Positions 9,212 through 15,910 of a stretch of DNA of 19,786 bases are shown here, piece after piece (within the stretch, counting starts at the first letter, position 1; each line of letters opens with the position of its first letter). The DNA comes from Clostridia bacterium (GTDB taxonomy: Bacteria > Bacillota > Clostridia > Christensenellales > UBA3700): assembly GCA_900772745.1 (NCBI GenBank), contig CAAGRV010000173.1, positions 1 through 19,786 on the forward strand. Direction: 5' to 3'. The notes beneath the pieces were generated by a model, which saw only the letters and a list, made by a program, of their open reading frames with translations, ran no database searches and was not told the origin of the DNA. Made by a program: the position numbers and the translations under genes.

Positions 9212-10465
9212 ATGATAAATATTCCAAAGGGAACAAAGGACGTATTGCCACAAGAGAGTTATAAGTGGCATTACATCGAAAGCACTATTCGTGACGTTGC
9301 CAAAAGTTTTTGTATCAACGAAATTCGCACTCCGACTTTCGAGCATACCGAGCTATTTTTGCGTGGAGTAGGCGACACGACCGATATCGTCAACAAAGAA
9401 ATGTACACTTTTGAGGACAAGGGCGGAAGAAGTATGACTCTCAAACCTGAGGGCACAGCTGGCGTTGCTCGTGCGTTCATCGAGAACTCACTTTACGGCA
9501 ATGCCCAACCTACCAAAATGTACTATTTTACCCCAGTATTCAGATACGAAAAGCCACAAGCGGGCAGACTTAGAGAGCACCACCAATTCGGCATCGAATA
9601 TTATGGCTCGACTTCTCCCCAAGCTGATATTGAAATTATGCTTGTGGCAAAGAGCATTTTTGACAAGTTCGGCGTAGGTAGTTTGGTGCTCAATATCAAC
9701 AGCATTGGTTGCGAAAAATGTCGCAAAGATTATAACAATGCACTCAAAGAATTCCTAAGAGGACACTTAGATGAGCTTTGCCCAACTTGTAGAGAAAGAT
9801 TTGAAAAAAATCCGCTCCGTATACTTGACTGTAAAGAAGAAAAGTGTAAAGCTATAACTGCCCAAGCTCCAACCGTGCTAGAATATCTATGTGACGATTG
9901 CAAACACCACCACGAAGAAGTTGTACAAGGACTTGAAAAACTCGGCATTGACTTTGTTGTCAATCCACACATTGTGCGTGGTTTGGACTACTATACTAGG
10001 ACAGTTTTCGAGTTTGTATCCAACAACATTGGCGCACAAGGCACAGTTTGCGGTGGCGGTAGATACAACAATCTTGTCGAAGAGATTGGGGGCAAACCAA
10101 CTGCGGCAGCAGGCTTTGGAATGGGACTTGAGAGACTTTTGATGATATTGGACGCATTGGGACTTGGTCAAGGCGAGCCATATTGTCCTGACGTTTACAT
10201 AGCTCCAGTTTGCGACGCTGCCAAGGCGGAAACACTGGTCATTGCTACCAAGCTAAGAGCCATGGGACTTAGTGTGGACAGCGACATTATGGACAGAAGT
10301 TTTAAGGCACAACTCAAATATGCCAACAAAATAAACGCTAGATATTTGATGATTTTGGGCGAAGACGAAATGGCTCAAAAAAAGGCAAATATCAAGAATA
10401 TGAACACAGGAGAAAGCGTTCTTGTAGATATGGACAATCTGCAAGAATATGATTTTAGGAGATAA
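9212..10465 (+). CDS. hisS: Histidyl-tRNA synthetase
   Basis: HisS charges tRNA-His with histidine. It is a class II synthetase. The N-terminal catalytic core has PKGTKDVLP at the start and RGVGDTTDIVNKEMYTF followed by the motif 2 region (SMTLKPEGTAGVARAF, then FRYEKPQAGRLREHHQFG). The histidine-specific motif RGLDYYTRTVFE begins at residue 256, and motif 3 GFGMGLER is at 301-308. The insertion domain has several cysteines (CEKC, CPTC, DCKEEKC), which is common in Bacillota HisS. The C-terminal anticodon-binding domain covers about residues 325-417. Length is normal at 417. AGGAG (9201-9205) gives a clear start. hisS-aspS is a conserved pair, but here it lies inside a longer train and there is no room for a T-box leader upstream. 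Confidence 0.98.
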   Translation: MINIPKGTKDVLPQESYKWHYIESTIRDVAKSFCINEIRTPTFEHTELFLRGVGDTTDIVNKEMYTFEDKGGRSMTLKPEGTAGVARAFIENSLYGNAQPTKMYYFTPVFRYEKPQAGRLREHHQFGIEYYGSTSPQADIEIMLVAKSIFDKFGVGSLVLNINSIGCEKCRKDYNNALKEFLRGHLDELCPTCRERFEKNPLRILDCKEEKCKAITAQAPTVLEYLCDDCKHHHEEVVQGLEKLGIDFVVNPHIVRGLDYYTRTVFEFVSNNIGAQGTVCGGGRYNNLVEEIGGKPTAAAGFGMGLERLLMILDALGLGQGEPYCPDVYIAPVCDAAKAETLVIATKLRAMGLSVDSDIMDRSFKAQLKYANKINARYLMILGEDEMAQKKANIKNMNTGESVLVDMDNLQEYDFRR

Positions 10466-10467
10466 AA

Positions 10468-12264
10468 ATGGTAGATTTTTTGAATGGAGCAAAGAGAACC
10501 CACATGTGTGGTGAATTGAGAGCAAGCGACACAGACCATGACGTCACCGTGATGGGTTTTGTTGCCAAATACCGCAATCTAGGCAACCTAATGTTTATTG
10601 ACCTTAGGGATCGCACAGGCATTGTGCAAGTTGCCTTTGATGACAATGTAGACAAACAAGTATTTGAAAAAGCCACCGCAATCCGCAACGAATTCGTACT
10701 TTGTGTGAGCGGGAAAGTGAGAAGCCGTGGTGCAAATATCAACAAAAATATGCCTACTGGCGAAGTAGAAATTTTGGCTTATGACTTGAAGATTTTGTCT
10801 GAGGCAGAGGTTACGCCTTTCGTCATCAACGAAGATATCAAAGCGGGCGAAAACCTAAGACTAAAATATCGTTATCTCGATCTAAGACGCAATTATCTCC
10901 AATCTAGACTTGTTATGCGTGACAAGATTACTAGGGTAGTGCGCAACTATATGTCAGACAACAACTTTTTGGAGATAGAAACTCCATTTTTGGGCAAGTC
11001 TACTCCAGAGGGCGCAAGAGATTATCTCGTGCCATCTCGTATTCACCACGGCGAATTTTACGCTTTGCCACAATCACCTCAAATTTATAAACAACTTTTG
11101 ATGATTGCTGGTATGGACAGATATTACCAAATCGCAAGATGTTTCCGTGACGAAGACCTAAGAAGTAATAGACAACCTGAGTTCAGCCAAATTGATATGG
11201 AAATGTCCTATGTCGAAGAGCCAGAACAAGTGATGAGCATTGCCGAAAATCTTATTCGTGAAGTGTTCAGACAATGTTTGGATATGGAGCTCGACGAGCA
11301 TATCAGACGTATCCCATACCAAGAGGCTATGTCAAGATGGGGTAGCGACAAGCCTGACACCCGTTTTGGACTCGAAATCAATGACGTGTCAGATATTGTC
11401 AAAGGCTGTGGATTTAGTGTGTTCGAGAATGCTATTGCTGCTGGCGGTAGCGTGCGTGGTATCAATGCCAAGGGACTTTGCCCAAAGATGACTCGCAAAG
11501 ACGTGGACAGCTTTGCCGACTATGTCAAGAGCTATGGCGCAAAGGGACTTGCTTATGCAATGTACAAGCCTGACGCTGTTACTTCATCATTCTACAAGTT
11601 TGTTCCAGCAGAGGTGCAACAAGCCCTTGCCGAAAGACTTAGCGCCGAGGAAGGCGACGTGTTGTTCTTTGTTGCCGACACCAACAAGTTGGTACTCGAC
11701 AGCCTTGGTGGACTTAGATGTTACCTTGCGGACAAATACGAATTGTATGACAAGAACAAGTACGACATTTTGTGGGTTGTGGATTTCCCACTTCTCGAAT
11801 ACAGCGAAGAAGACGGCAGATATTATGCAGTGCATCACCCATTCACTTCTGCCAAAATCGAGGATATTCCACTACTTGACACCGACCCACTCAAAGTTAG
11901 GGCAAATGCTTATGACCTAGTAATCAACGGACAAGAGGCAGGCGGTGGAAGTATTAGAATTCACGATTGTGCAATGCAACAAAAGATTTTCAACATTTTG
12001 GGCTTTACCGACCAAGATATTGTGGAAAGATTTGGTTTCTTTGTAGAGGCATTCAAATATGGCACACCACCACACGGCGGACTTGCATTCGGACTTGACA
12101 GACTTGTAATGCTCGTGACCAAGACGGACAATATCAAGGACGTAATCGCATTCCCTAAGGTGCAGAACGCATCTTGCTTGATGACCGACGCACCAAGTAT
12201 GGTAGAACCAAAGCAACTCGAAGAATTGGCTATTGTATGTAGCGAAAACCCAACAAAAGAATAA
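10468..12264 (+). CDS. aspS: Aspartyl-tRNA synthetase, bacterial type
   Basis: AspS charges tRNA-Asp with aspartate. It has the bacterial layout: an N-terminal OB-fold anticodon-binding domain (residues 10-110), a class II core, and a GAD-type insertion (about 300-400, including SYGAKGLAYAMY). Motif 2 is seen as ARCFRDEDLRSNRQPEFSQ and motif 3 as GLAFGLDRLVML. Compared with the E. coli enzyme, the anticodon-contacting Arg28, Phe35 and Gln46 correspond to Arg36, Phe43 and Gln54. The surrounding strand is unusual, with FVAKYRN where WVxRRRD is typical. Leu38 occupies the position that is leucine in tRNA-Asp-specific enzymes and histidine in many relaxed ones, suggesting a discriminating enzyme (inference). 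The length of 598 is normal. AGGAGA overlaps the hisS end, with 2 nt between the genes. Confidence 0.98.
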   Translation: MVDFLNGAKRTHMCGELRASDTDHDVTVMGFVAKYRNLGNLMFIDLRDRTGIVQVAFDDNVDKQVFEKATAIRNEFVLCVSGKVRSRGANINKNMPTGEVEILAYDLKILSEAEVTPFVINEDIKAGENLRLKYRYLDLRRNYLQSRLVMRDKITRVVRNYMSDNNFLEIETPFLGKSTPEGARDYLVPSRIHHGEFYALPQSPQIYKQLLMIAGMDRYYQIARCFRDEDLRSNRQPEFSQIDMEMSYVEEPEQVMSIAENLIREVFRQCLDMELDEHIRRIPYQEAMSRWGSDKPDTRFGLEINDVSDIVKGCGFSVFENAIAAGGSVRGINAKGLCPKMTRKDVDSFADYVKSYGAKGLAYAMYKPDAVTSSFYKFVPAEVQQALAERLSAEEGDVLFFVADTNKLVLDSLGGLRCYLADKYELYDKNKYDILWVVDFPLLEYSEEDGRYYAVHHPFTSAKIEDIPLLDTDPLKVRANAYDLVINGQEAGGGSIRIHDCAMQQKIFNILGFTDQDIVERFGFFVEAFKYGTPPHGGLAFGLDRLVMLVTKTDNIKDVIAFPKVQNASCLMTDAPSMVEPKQLEELAIVCSENPTKE

Positions 12265-12299
12265 GCGTATATCGCAAAAATAAAACTAAGGAGAACAAT

Positions 12300-13556
12300 A
12301 TGATTGATTTGAAGATAATCAAAGACAACGACCCAGAACTTTACGAAGCAATGGAGGCAGAGCTCGGAAGACAACAAGGCAACATTGAGCTCATCGCAAG
12401 TGAAAACATTGTTAGCCCAGCCGTTATGGCAGCTATGGGAACTCACTTCACCAACAAATATGCCGAAGGCTATCCAGGCAAAAGATACTATGGCGGTTGC
12501 CAATTCGTAGACATTGCCGAAAACCTTGCTATCGAAAGAGCTTGCAAGTTGTTCGGTGCAAAGTTTGCCAACGTTCAAGCACACAGCGGAGCCAATGCCA
12601 ACCTTGCTACATTCGTTGCATTGCTCACACCTGGCGACACCGTGCTCAGTATGAATCTTGCTCACGGCGGACACCTATCTCACGGTAGCCCAGTAAATAT
12701 TTCGGGCAAATACTTCAACATTGTACCTTACGGCGTAAGCGAAAAGGACGGCAGAATTGATTATGACGAAGTAGAAAGAATTGCCAAAGAGTGCAAGCCA
12801 AAGCTTATTTTGGCAGGCGCAAGCGCATATCCACGCATTATTGATTTTGCAAGATTTAGAAAGATTGCAGACGAAGTTGGCGCATATCTTATGGTAGATA
12901 TGGCACACATTGCTGGTCTTGTTGCTGCTGGTTGCCACCCAACCCCAGTAGGCATTGCGGACGTTGTTACCACCACCACACACAAGACACTTCGTGGACC
13001 ACGTGGCGGACTTATCTTGACCAACAATGAAGAAATTGCTCTCAAAATCAACAAAGCTATTTTCCCAGGTACTCAAGGCGGACCACTTATGCACGTTATC
13101 GCAGCCAAGGCAGTAGCTCTCAAAGAGGCTATGAGCGATGATTTTGTAGCATACCAACAACAAGTTTGTGCCAACGCACAAGCACTTGCAAAAGCATTGG
13201 TAGAGAGAGGTATTGATCTAGTTGGCGGAGGCACAGACAATCACTTGATGCTTGTTGACCTCACCGCAAAGGGCAAGACTGGTAAAGAGATTGAGCACTT
13301 GCTTGACGAGGCTCATATCACAGCCAACAAGAACGCTATCCCATTCGACAAACAAAGCCCATTTGTTACCAGCGGACTTAGACTTGGCACTCCAGCAGTT
13401 ACTTCTCGTGGTATGAAAGAAGAAGATATGGTAGTGATTGCCGAGTGCATAGCTGACCTTGTTGACAATGGCGAAGTAGCTATCGAAAGATGTAGCGAAA
13501 AGGTTGCCAAGCTTTGTGCAAAATACCCAATTTATGAGAACGACGTATTGAGATAA
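12300..13556 (+). CDS. glyA: Serine hydroxymethyltransferase
   Basis: GlyA interconverts serine and glycine with transfer of a one-carbon unit to tetrahydrofolate, using PLP. The fold-type I features are complete: LIASENIVSPAV at 31-42, the YAEGYPGKRYYGG stretch at 54-66, the VDMAHIAGL segment with Asp200 and His203, and TTTTHKTLRGPRGG with the Schiff-base lysine at Lys229. The length of 418 is typical. AAGGAG (12288-12293) sits six nt before the ATG. It is the last gene of the train, after a 35-nt gap in which I see no convincing promoter, and is followed by a terminator. Its product, methylenetetrahydrofolate, is the carbon donor for TrmFO encoded upstream. Confidence 0.98.
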   Translation: MIDLKIIKDNDPELYEAMEAELGRQQGNIELIASENIVSPAVMAAMGTHFTNKYAEGYPGKRYYGGCQFVDIAENLAIERACKLFGAKFANVQAHSGANANLATFVALLTPGDTVLSMNLAHGGHLSHGSPVNISGKYFNIVPYGVSEKDGRIDYDEVERIAKECKPKLILAGASAYPRIIDFARFRKIADEVGAYLMVDMAHIAGLVAAGCHPTPVGIADVVTTTTHKTLRGPRGGLILTNNEEIALKINKAIFPGTQGGPLMHVIAAKAVALKEAMSDDFVAYQQQVCANAQALAKALVERGIDLVGGGTDNHLMLVDLTAKGKTGKEIEHLLDEAHITANKNAIPFDKQSPFVTSGLRLGTPAVTSRGMKEEDMVVIAECIADLVDNGEVAIERCSEKVAKLCAKYPIYENDVLR

Positions 13557-13588
13557 CTCGATACATATCGCACGAATTGAAAATTATG

Positions 13589-13626
13589 TATGGCTTTTCC
13601 TAGACAGGGAAGAGCCATATTTTTTT
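13589..13626 (+). terminator. Rho-independent terminator after glyA
   Basis: A 12-bp stem (13589-13600 with 13608-13619, one G-U pair) closes a 7-nt loop, and a run of seven T (13620-13626) follows directly. It ends the long + strand gene train and separates it from the iron-sulfur unit. The rest of the 169-nt gap between glyA and the Rrf2 gene holds the promoter and palindromes listed separately. Confidence 0.9.
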
Positions 13627-13637
13627 GGAAAAAATTA

Positions 13638-13656
13638 TCCTACTATTTTTGTAGGA
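13638..13656. promoter_or_regulatory. Palindrome, candidate operator for the Rrf2 regulator
   Basis: TCCTAC (13638-13643) and GTAGGA (13651-13656) form a perfect 6-bp inverted repeat around an AT-rich 7-nt centre, 15 nt upstream of the -35 box of the Rrf2 gene. Rrf2-family dimers bind such palindromes and usually control their own operon. No T-run follows, so it is not a good terminator. The assignment to this regulator is inference. Confidence 0.5.
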
Positions 13657-13671
13657 ATTGTATAAAAATAA

Positions 13672-13700
13672 TTGACAATGCCACAATAAAATTGTAGAAT
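13672..13700 (+). promoter_or_regulatory. Sigma-A-type promoter of the iron-sulfur operon
   Basis: A consensus -35 TTGACA (13672-13677) and -10 TAGAAT (13695-13700) are separated by the ideal 17 nt. The spacer contains the inverted repeat ACAAT-AAA-ATTGT (13683-13695), which reaches the -10 box and could be a second operator. The start of transcription should fall near 13707, giving a leader of about 20 nt. Confidence 0.85.
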
Positions 13701-13725
13701 AATCATAGTAAAAAGGTAGGTATTT

Positions 13726-14148
13726 ATGAAATTATCATCTAGAGCAAGATATGGATTGAGAGCAATGTGCTATTTGGCAGAGCAAAGCCAAGTGAGTGAT
13801 TGTGCTATATCTTTGAGTGCAATAGCTGGCGAGATTGGTGTAAGCGAAAAATATCTAGAACAACTTTTTGCCACTCTCAAAAAGTCAGAACTGGTGACTT
13901 CTATGCGTGGTGCGGGCGGTGGTTACACATTGTCTAGACGAGCTGAGGATATCAGTGTAGGCGAGATTTTGAGAGCACTAGAAGACGGACTGGTGATAGT
14001 AGAATGCGTGTCAGGCGAGTGTTCTAAGCAATGCGGAGCACAGACTGGTTGCGAGTGCGCTACTCACTCAGTTTGGAACAAACTATATGATGCAATCAAC
14101 GGTTGCTTGGACGCAATGTCCTTGGCAAGCGTTATAGCGAGGGACTAA
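13726..14148 (+). CDS. iscR: Rrf2 family regulator, IscR-like
   Basis: This 140-residue protein starts with the Rrf2 winged-helix signature (MKLSSRARYGLRAMCYLA) and carries the recognition region (GVSEKYLEQLFATLKKSELV, then RGAGGGYTLSR). The C-terminal half has five cysteines, Cys94, Cys99, Cys103, Cys109 and Cys111, plus His114 in CATHSVW. E. coli IscR binds a [2Fe-2S] cluster with three Cys and one His, and its CLTHALW aligns with CATHSVW here. A cluster sensor is therefore likely, although the middle cysteine spacing differs. The gene leads an operon with a cysteine desulfurase and IscU, the expected targets, and palindromes flank its promoter, so autoregulation by iron-sulfur status is the natural inference. 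AGGTAGG precedes the ATG. CymR, which lacks the cluster cysteines, is the less likely alternative. Confidence 0.88.
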   Translation: MKLSSRARYGLRAMCYLAEQSQVSDCAISLSAIAGEIGVSEKYLEQLFATLKKSELVTSMRGAGGGYTLSRRAEDISVGEILRALEDGLVIVECVSGECSKQCGAQTGCECATHSVWNKLYDAINGCLDAMSLASVIARD

Positions 14149-15338
14149 TGGAAAATATTTATTTGGATCATTCGGCTACAACATATACGGATAGAGCAGT
14201 TTTGGACGAAATGTTGCCATACTTTACCGATGTTTTTGGCAACGGCTCATCTCAACACAAAGCTGGTAGAGATGCTTTGAAAGCTATCGACAGAGCAAGA
14301 GAACAAGTTGCCAAGGCAATAGGTTGTGCTCCAAGCGAAGTATATTTTACTTCAGGTGGCAGTGAGAGCGACAACTGGGCTATCAAGGGCGTAGCACACA
14401 TGTACAAGGACAAGGGCAATCATATCATCACTTCGGTGATCGAGCACCCAGCTGTTATCCAAACTTGCAAAAAGTTGGAGAAAGAAGGCTTTGAGGTGAC
14501 TTATTTGCCTGTTGACAACCAAGGCTTTATCAGTTTGGAAGACTTGGAGAGAGCTATCACGGACAAGACAATTCTTATCTCGATTATGTTTGCCAACAAC
14601 GAGATGGGCGCTATTCAACCTATATCCGAGATAGGTCAAATTGCCAAAGCTCACAAGGTTTATTTTCACACCGACGCTGTCCAAGCAGTGGGCAACGTGC
14701 CAATCGACGTCAAAGCAATGAACATTGATATGTTGTCTATGAGCGGACACAAATTCTATGGACCAAAGGGCGTGGGCGTGCTTTACAAGCGCAACGGTAT
14801 CCGCATTGACAGATTTATGGACGGCGGAGAGCAAGAACGCAATATGAGAGCGGGCACACTCAACACACCAGGCATTGTGGGACTTGGCAAAGCAATCGAG
14901 ATTGCCACTTCCAATATCCAAGAAAACAACGCCAAAATTGCCAAATTGCGTGACTATTTTGTTGAGCAAGTCCAATCTAAAATCGACCATATCTACTTCA
15001 ACGGACCAAAAGATATGACCAAGAGATTGGCTAGCAATGCAAGTTTTAGTTTCGAGTTCGTAGAGGGCGAGTCCATCTTGATGCTTTTGGATATGGAAGG
15101 TATCAGAGTATCCAGTGGATCAGCGTGTTCATCAGGTTCGCTCGAGCCATCTTATGTAATGTTGTCTATCGGTGTGCCAATCGAAGTAGCGCACGGCACT
15201 ATCCGTTTCAGCTTTGGCAAAGCCAACACAATGGAACAAACCCAATTCGTAATCGACAAATTGGTGGCAATCATCGACAGATTGAGAGATATGTCACCAC
15301 TATTCAAGCAAATCAAAGGAGAAGACATATATGTATAA
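14148..15338 (+). CDS. iscS: Cysteine desulfurase, IscS/NifS family
   Basis: The enzyme takes sulfur from cysteine as a protein-bound persulfide, using PLP, and passes it to the scaffold IscU. Fold-type I features are complete: YLDHSATT at 5-12, TSGGSESDN at 68-76, His100 over the cofactor ring, HTDAVQA with Asp176 and Gln179, and the Schiff-base lysine Lys202 in SGHKFYGPKG. The mobile-loop nucleophile is Cys327 in SSGSACSSGSLEPS. I set the start at 14148, giving 396 residues, because this ATG shares one base with the Rrf2 TAA stop, has GAGGG just upstream, and yields the family N-terminus MENIYLDHSATT. An upstream in-frame ATG at 14103 would add 15 residues read from inside the Rrf2 gene. 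The 3' end overlaps iscU by 8 nt. Confidence 0.96.
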   Translation: MENIYLDHSATTYTDRAVLDEMLPYFTDVFGNGSSQHKAGRDALKAIDRAREQVAKAIGCAPSEVYFTSGGSESDNWAIKGVAHMYKDKGNHIITSVIEHPAVIQTCKKLEKEGFEVTYLPVDNQGFISLEDLERAITDKTILISIMFANNEMGAIQPISEIGQIAKAHKVYFHTDAVQAVGNVPIDVKAMNIDMLSMSGHKFYGPKGVGVLYKRNGIRIDRFMDGGEQERNMRAGTLNTPGIVGLGKAIEIATSNIQENNAKIAKLRDYFVEQVQSKIDHIYFNGPKDMTKRLASNASFSFEFVEGESILMLLDMEGIRVSSGSACSSGSLEPSYVMLSIGVPIEVAHGTIRFSFGKANTMEQTQFVIDKLVAIIDRLRDMSPLFKQIKGEDIYV

Positions 15339-15705
15339 TGACAAAGTAATGGAAGCATTCGCTCACCCAAAGAATGTAGGATTTATAGAAGACAATGACG
15401 GCGTAGGCAAGGTAGGCAACCCAAGCTGTGGCGACATTATGGAAATCAGCCTAAAAATCAAAGATGACGTTATCGTTGATGCCAAATTCCGCACTTTCGG
15501 CTGTGCTGCCGCTATCGCAACCAGCTCGACTGCAACGGATATGATTATCGGAATGAAAGTTGAAGACGCACTCAAAATCAGCAACAAAAAGGTTGTAGAA
15601 GTGCTCGAAGGTTTGCCACCACAAAAGATTCACTGCTCGGTGCTTGCAGAAGAGGCTATCAAAAAGGCTATCGAAGACTACCAATCTCGCAAGGCAAACA
15701 ACTAA
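15331..15705 (+). CDS. iscU: Iron-sulfur cluster assembly scaffold IscU (NifU N-terminal type)
   Basis: IscU is the scaffold on which [2Fe-2S] clusters form before delivery to target proteins. At 124 residues it is a stand-alone NifU-N domain. The three cluster cysteines are present as Cys33 in NPSCGDIM (with the nearby Asp35), Cys58 in RTFGCAAAIATSS and Cys102 in KIHCSVLAEEAI. The start has AAGGAG at 15316-15321 inside iscS, and the two genes overlap by 8 nt, so synthesis of donor and scaffold is coupled. In many Clostridia mnmA follows this pair; here a terminator follows within 30 nt. No IscA, ferredoxin or HscAB chaperone gene is in the window. Confidence 0.96.
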   Translation: MYNDKVMEAFAHPKNVGFIEDNDGVGKVGNPSCGDIMEISLKIKDDVIVDAKFRTFGCAAAIATSSTATDMIIGMKVEDALKISNKKVVEVLEGLPPQKIHCSVLAEEAIKKAIEDYQSRKANN

Positions 15706-15733
15706 CATATCATTGAAAATCAACAAAACAAAC

Positions 15734-15761
15734 AAAAACTCCCTCGAAAGGGAGTTTTTTT
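15734..15761. terminator. Terminator between the convergent iscU and GDPD operons
   Basis: ACTCCCT (15738-15744) pairs with AGGGAGT (15749-15755) around a CGAA tetraloop, and flanking A and T runs extend the stem to 11 bp. On the + strand seven T follow, serving iscU. On the - strand the transcript continues into TTTTTGTTTG, so the same hairpin can end the leftward operon. The T run also contains the stop codon of the small membrane protein gene. Confidence 0.92.
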
Positions 15762-15894
15762 AGTCCAGTATTTCTACGATTTTGTCACGTAGCATTTTTT
15801 TACTTTTGCGTTTGAAAGACCCAGACAGAGTAGTGCCACCTACATAACCGATGACAGCGCCCAATCCAAGTCCAACGACTGTGGATATTTTCAT
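15760..15894 (-). CDS. Small glycine-rich single-helix membrane protein, 44 aa
   Basis: This is a short gene easily missed by gene callers. The product has 44 residues: a short start MKIST, a glycine-rich hydrophobic helix (VVGLGLGAVIGYVGGTTLSG) with repeated small residues, a basic patch FKRKSKK, and an amphipathic end MLRDKIVEILD. The helix followed by positive charges fits a one-pass membrane protein with a cytoplasmic C-terminus. The evidence that it is real is positional: GGGAGGTGA sits directly upstream of the ATG with 6-7 nt spacing, the preceding gene stops 16 nt before it, and a terminator begins at its stop codon. I do not recognise a family; the glycine-zipper helix recalls YtxH-like proteins, but this is only a resemblance. 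Function is unknown, perhaps connected with the phospholipid-related enzyme encoded upstream. Confidence 0.72.
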   Translation of the reverse strand: MKISTVVGLGLGAVIGYVGGTTLSGSFKRKSKKMLRDKIVEILD

Positions 15895-15910
15895 ACTTCA
15901 CCTCCCACAA

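Noticed and set aside
12265..12299. Short inverted repeat GCG-TATAT-CGC after aspS, echoed as CATATCGCAC after glyA
   Set aside because: The stem is only three base pairs, and the resemblance between the two gaps is too short to call a repeat or regulatory element.
11961..12674. Antisense open frame of 237 codons across the aspS-glyA junction
   Set aside because: It is opposite two fully conserved synthetase and SHMT genes, has no family motif and no ribosome binding site; codon bias of the sense genes keeps the frame open.
14103..14147. 15-residue N-terminal extension of the cysteine desulfurase
   Set aside because: It is read out of frame within the Rrf2 gene, and the family N-terminus begins at the ATG at 14148.
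14352..14990. Antisense open frame of 212 codons inside iscS
   Set aside because: It shadows a complete cysteine desulfurase; the composition is rich in His, Cys and Val, as expected from reversed codons.
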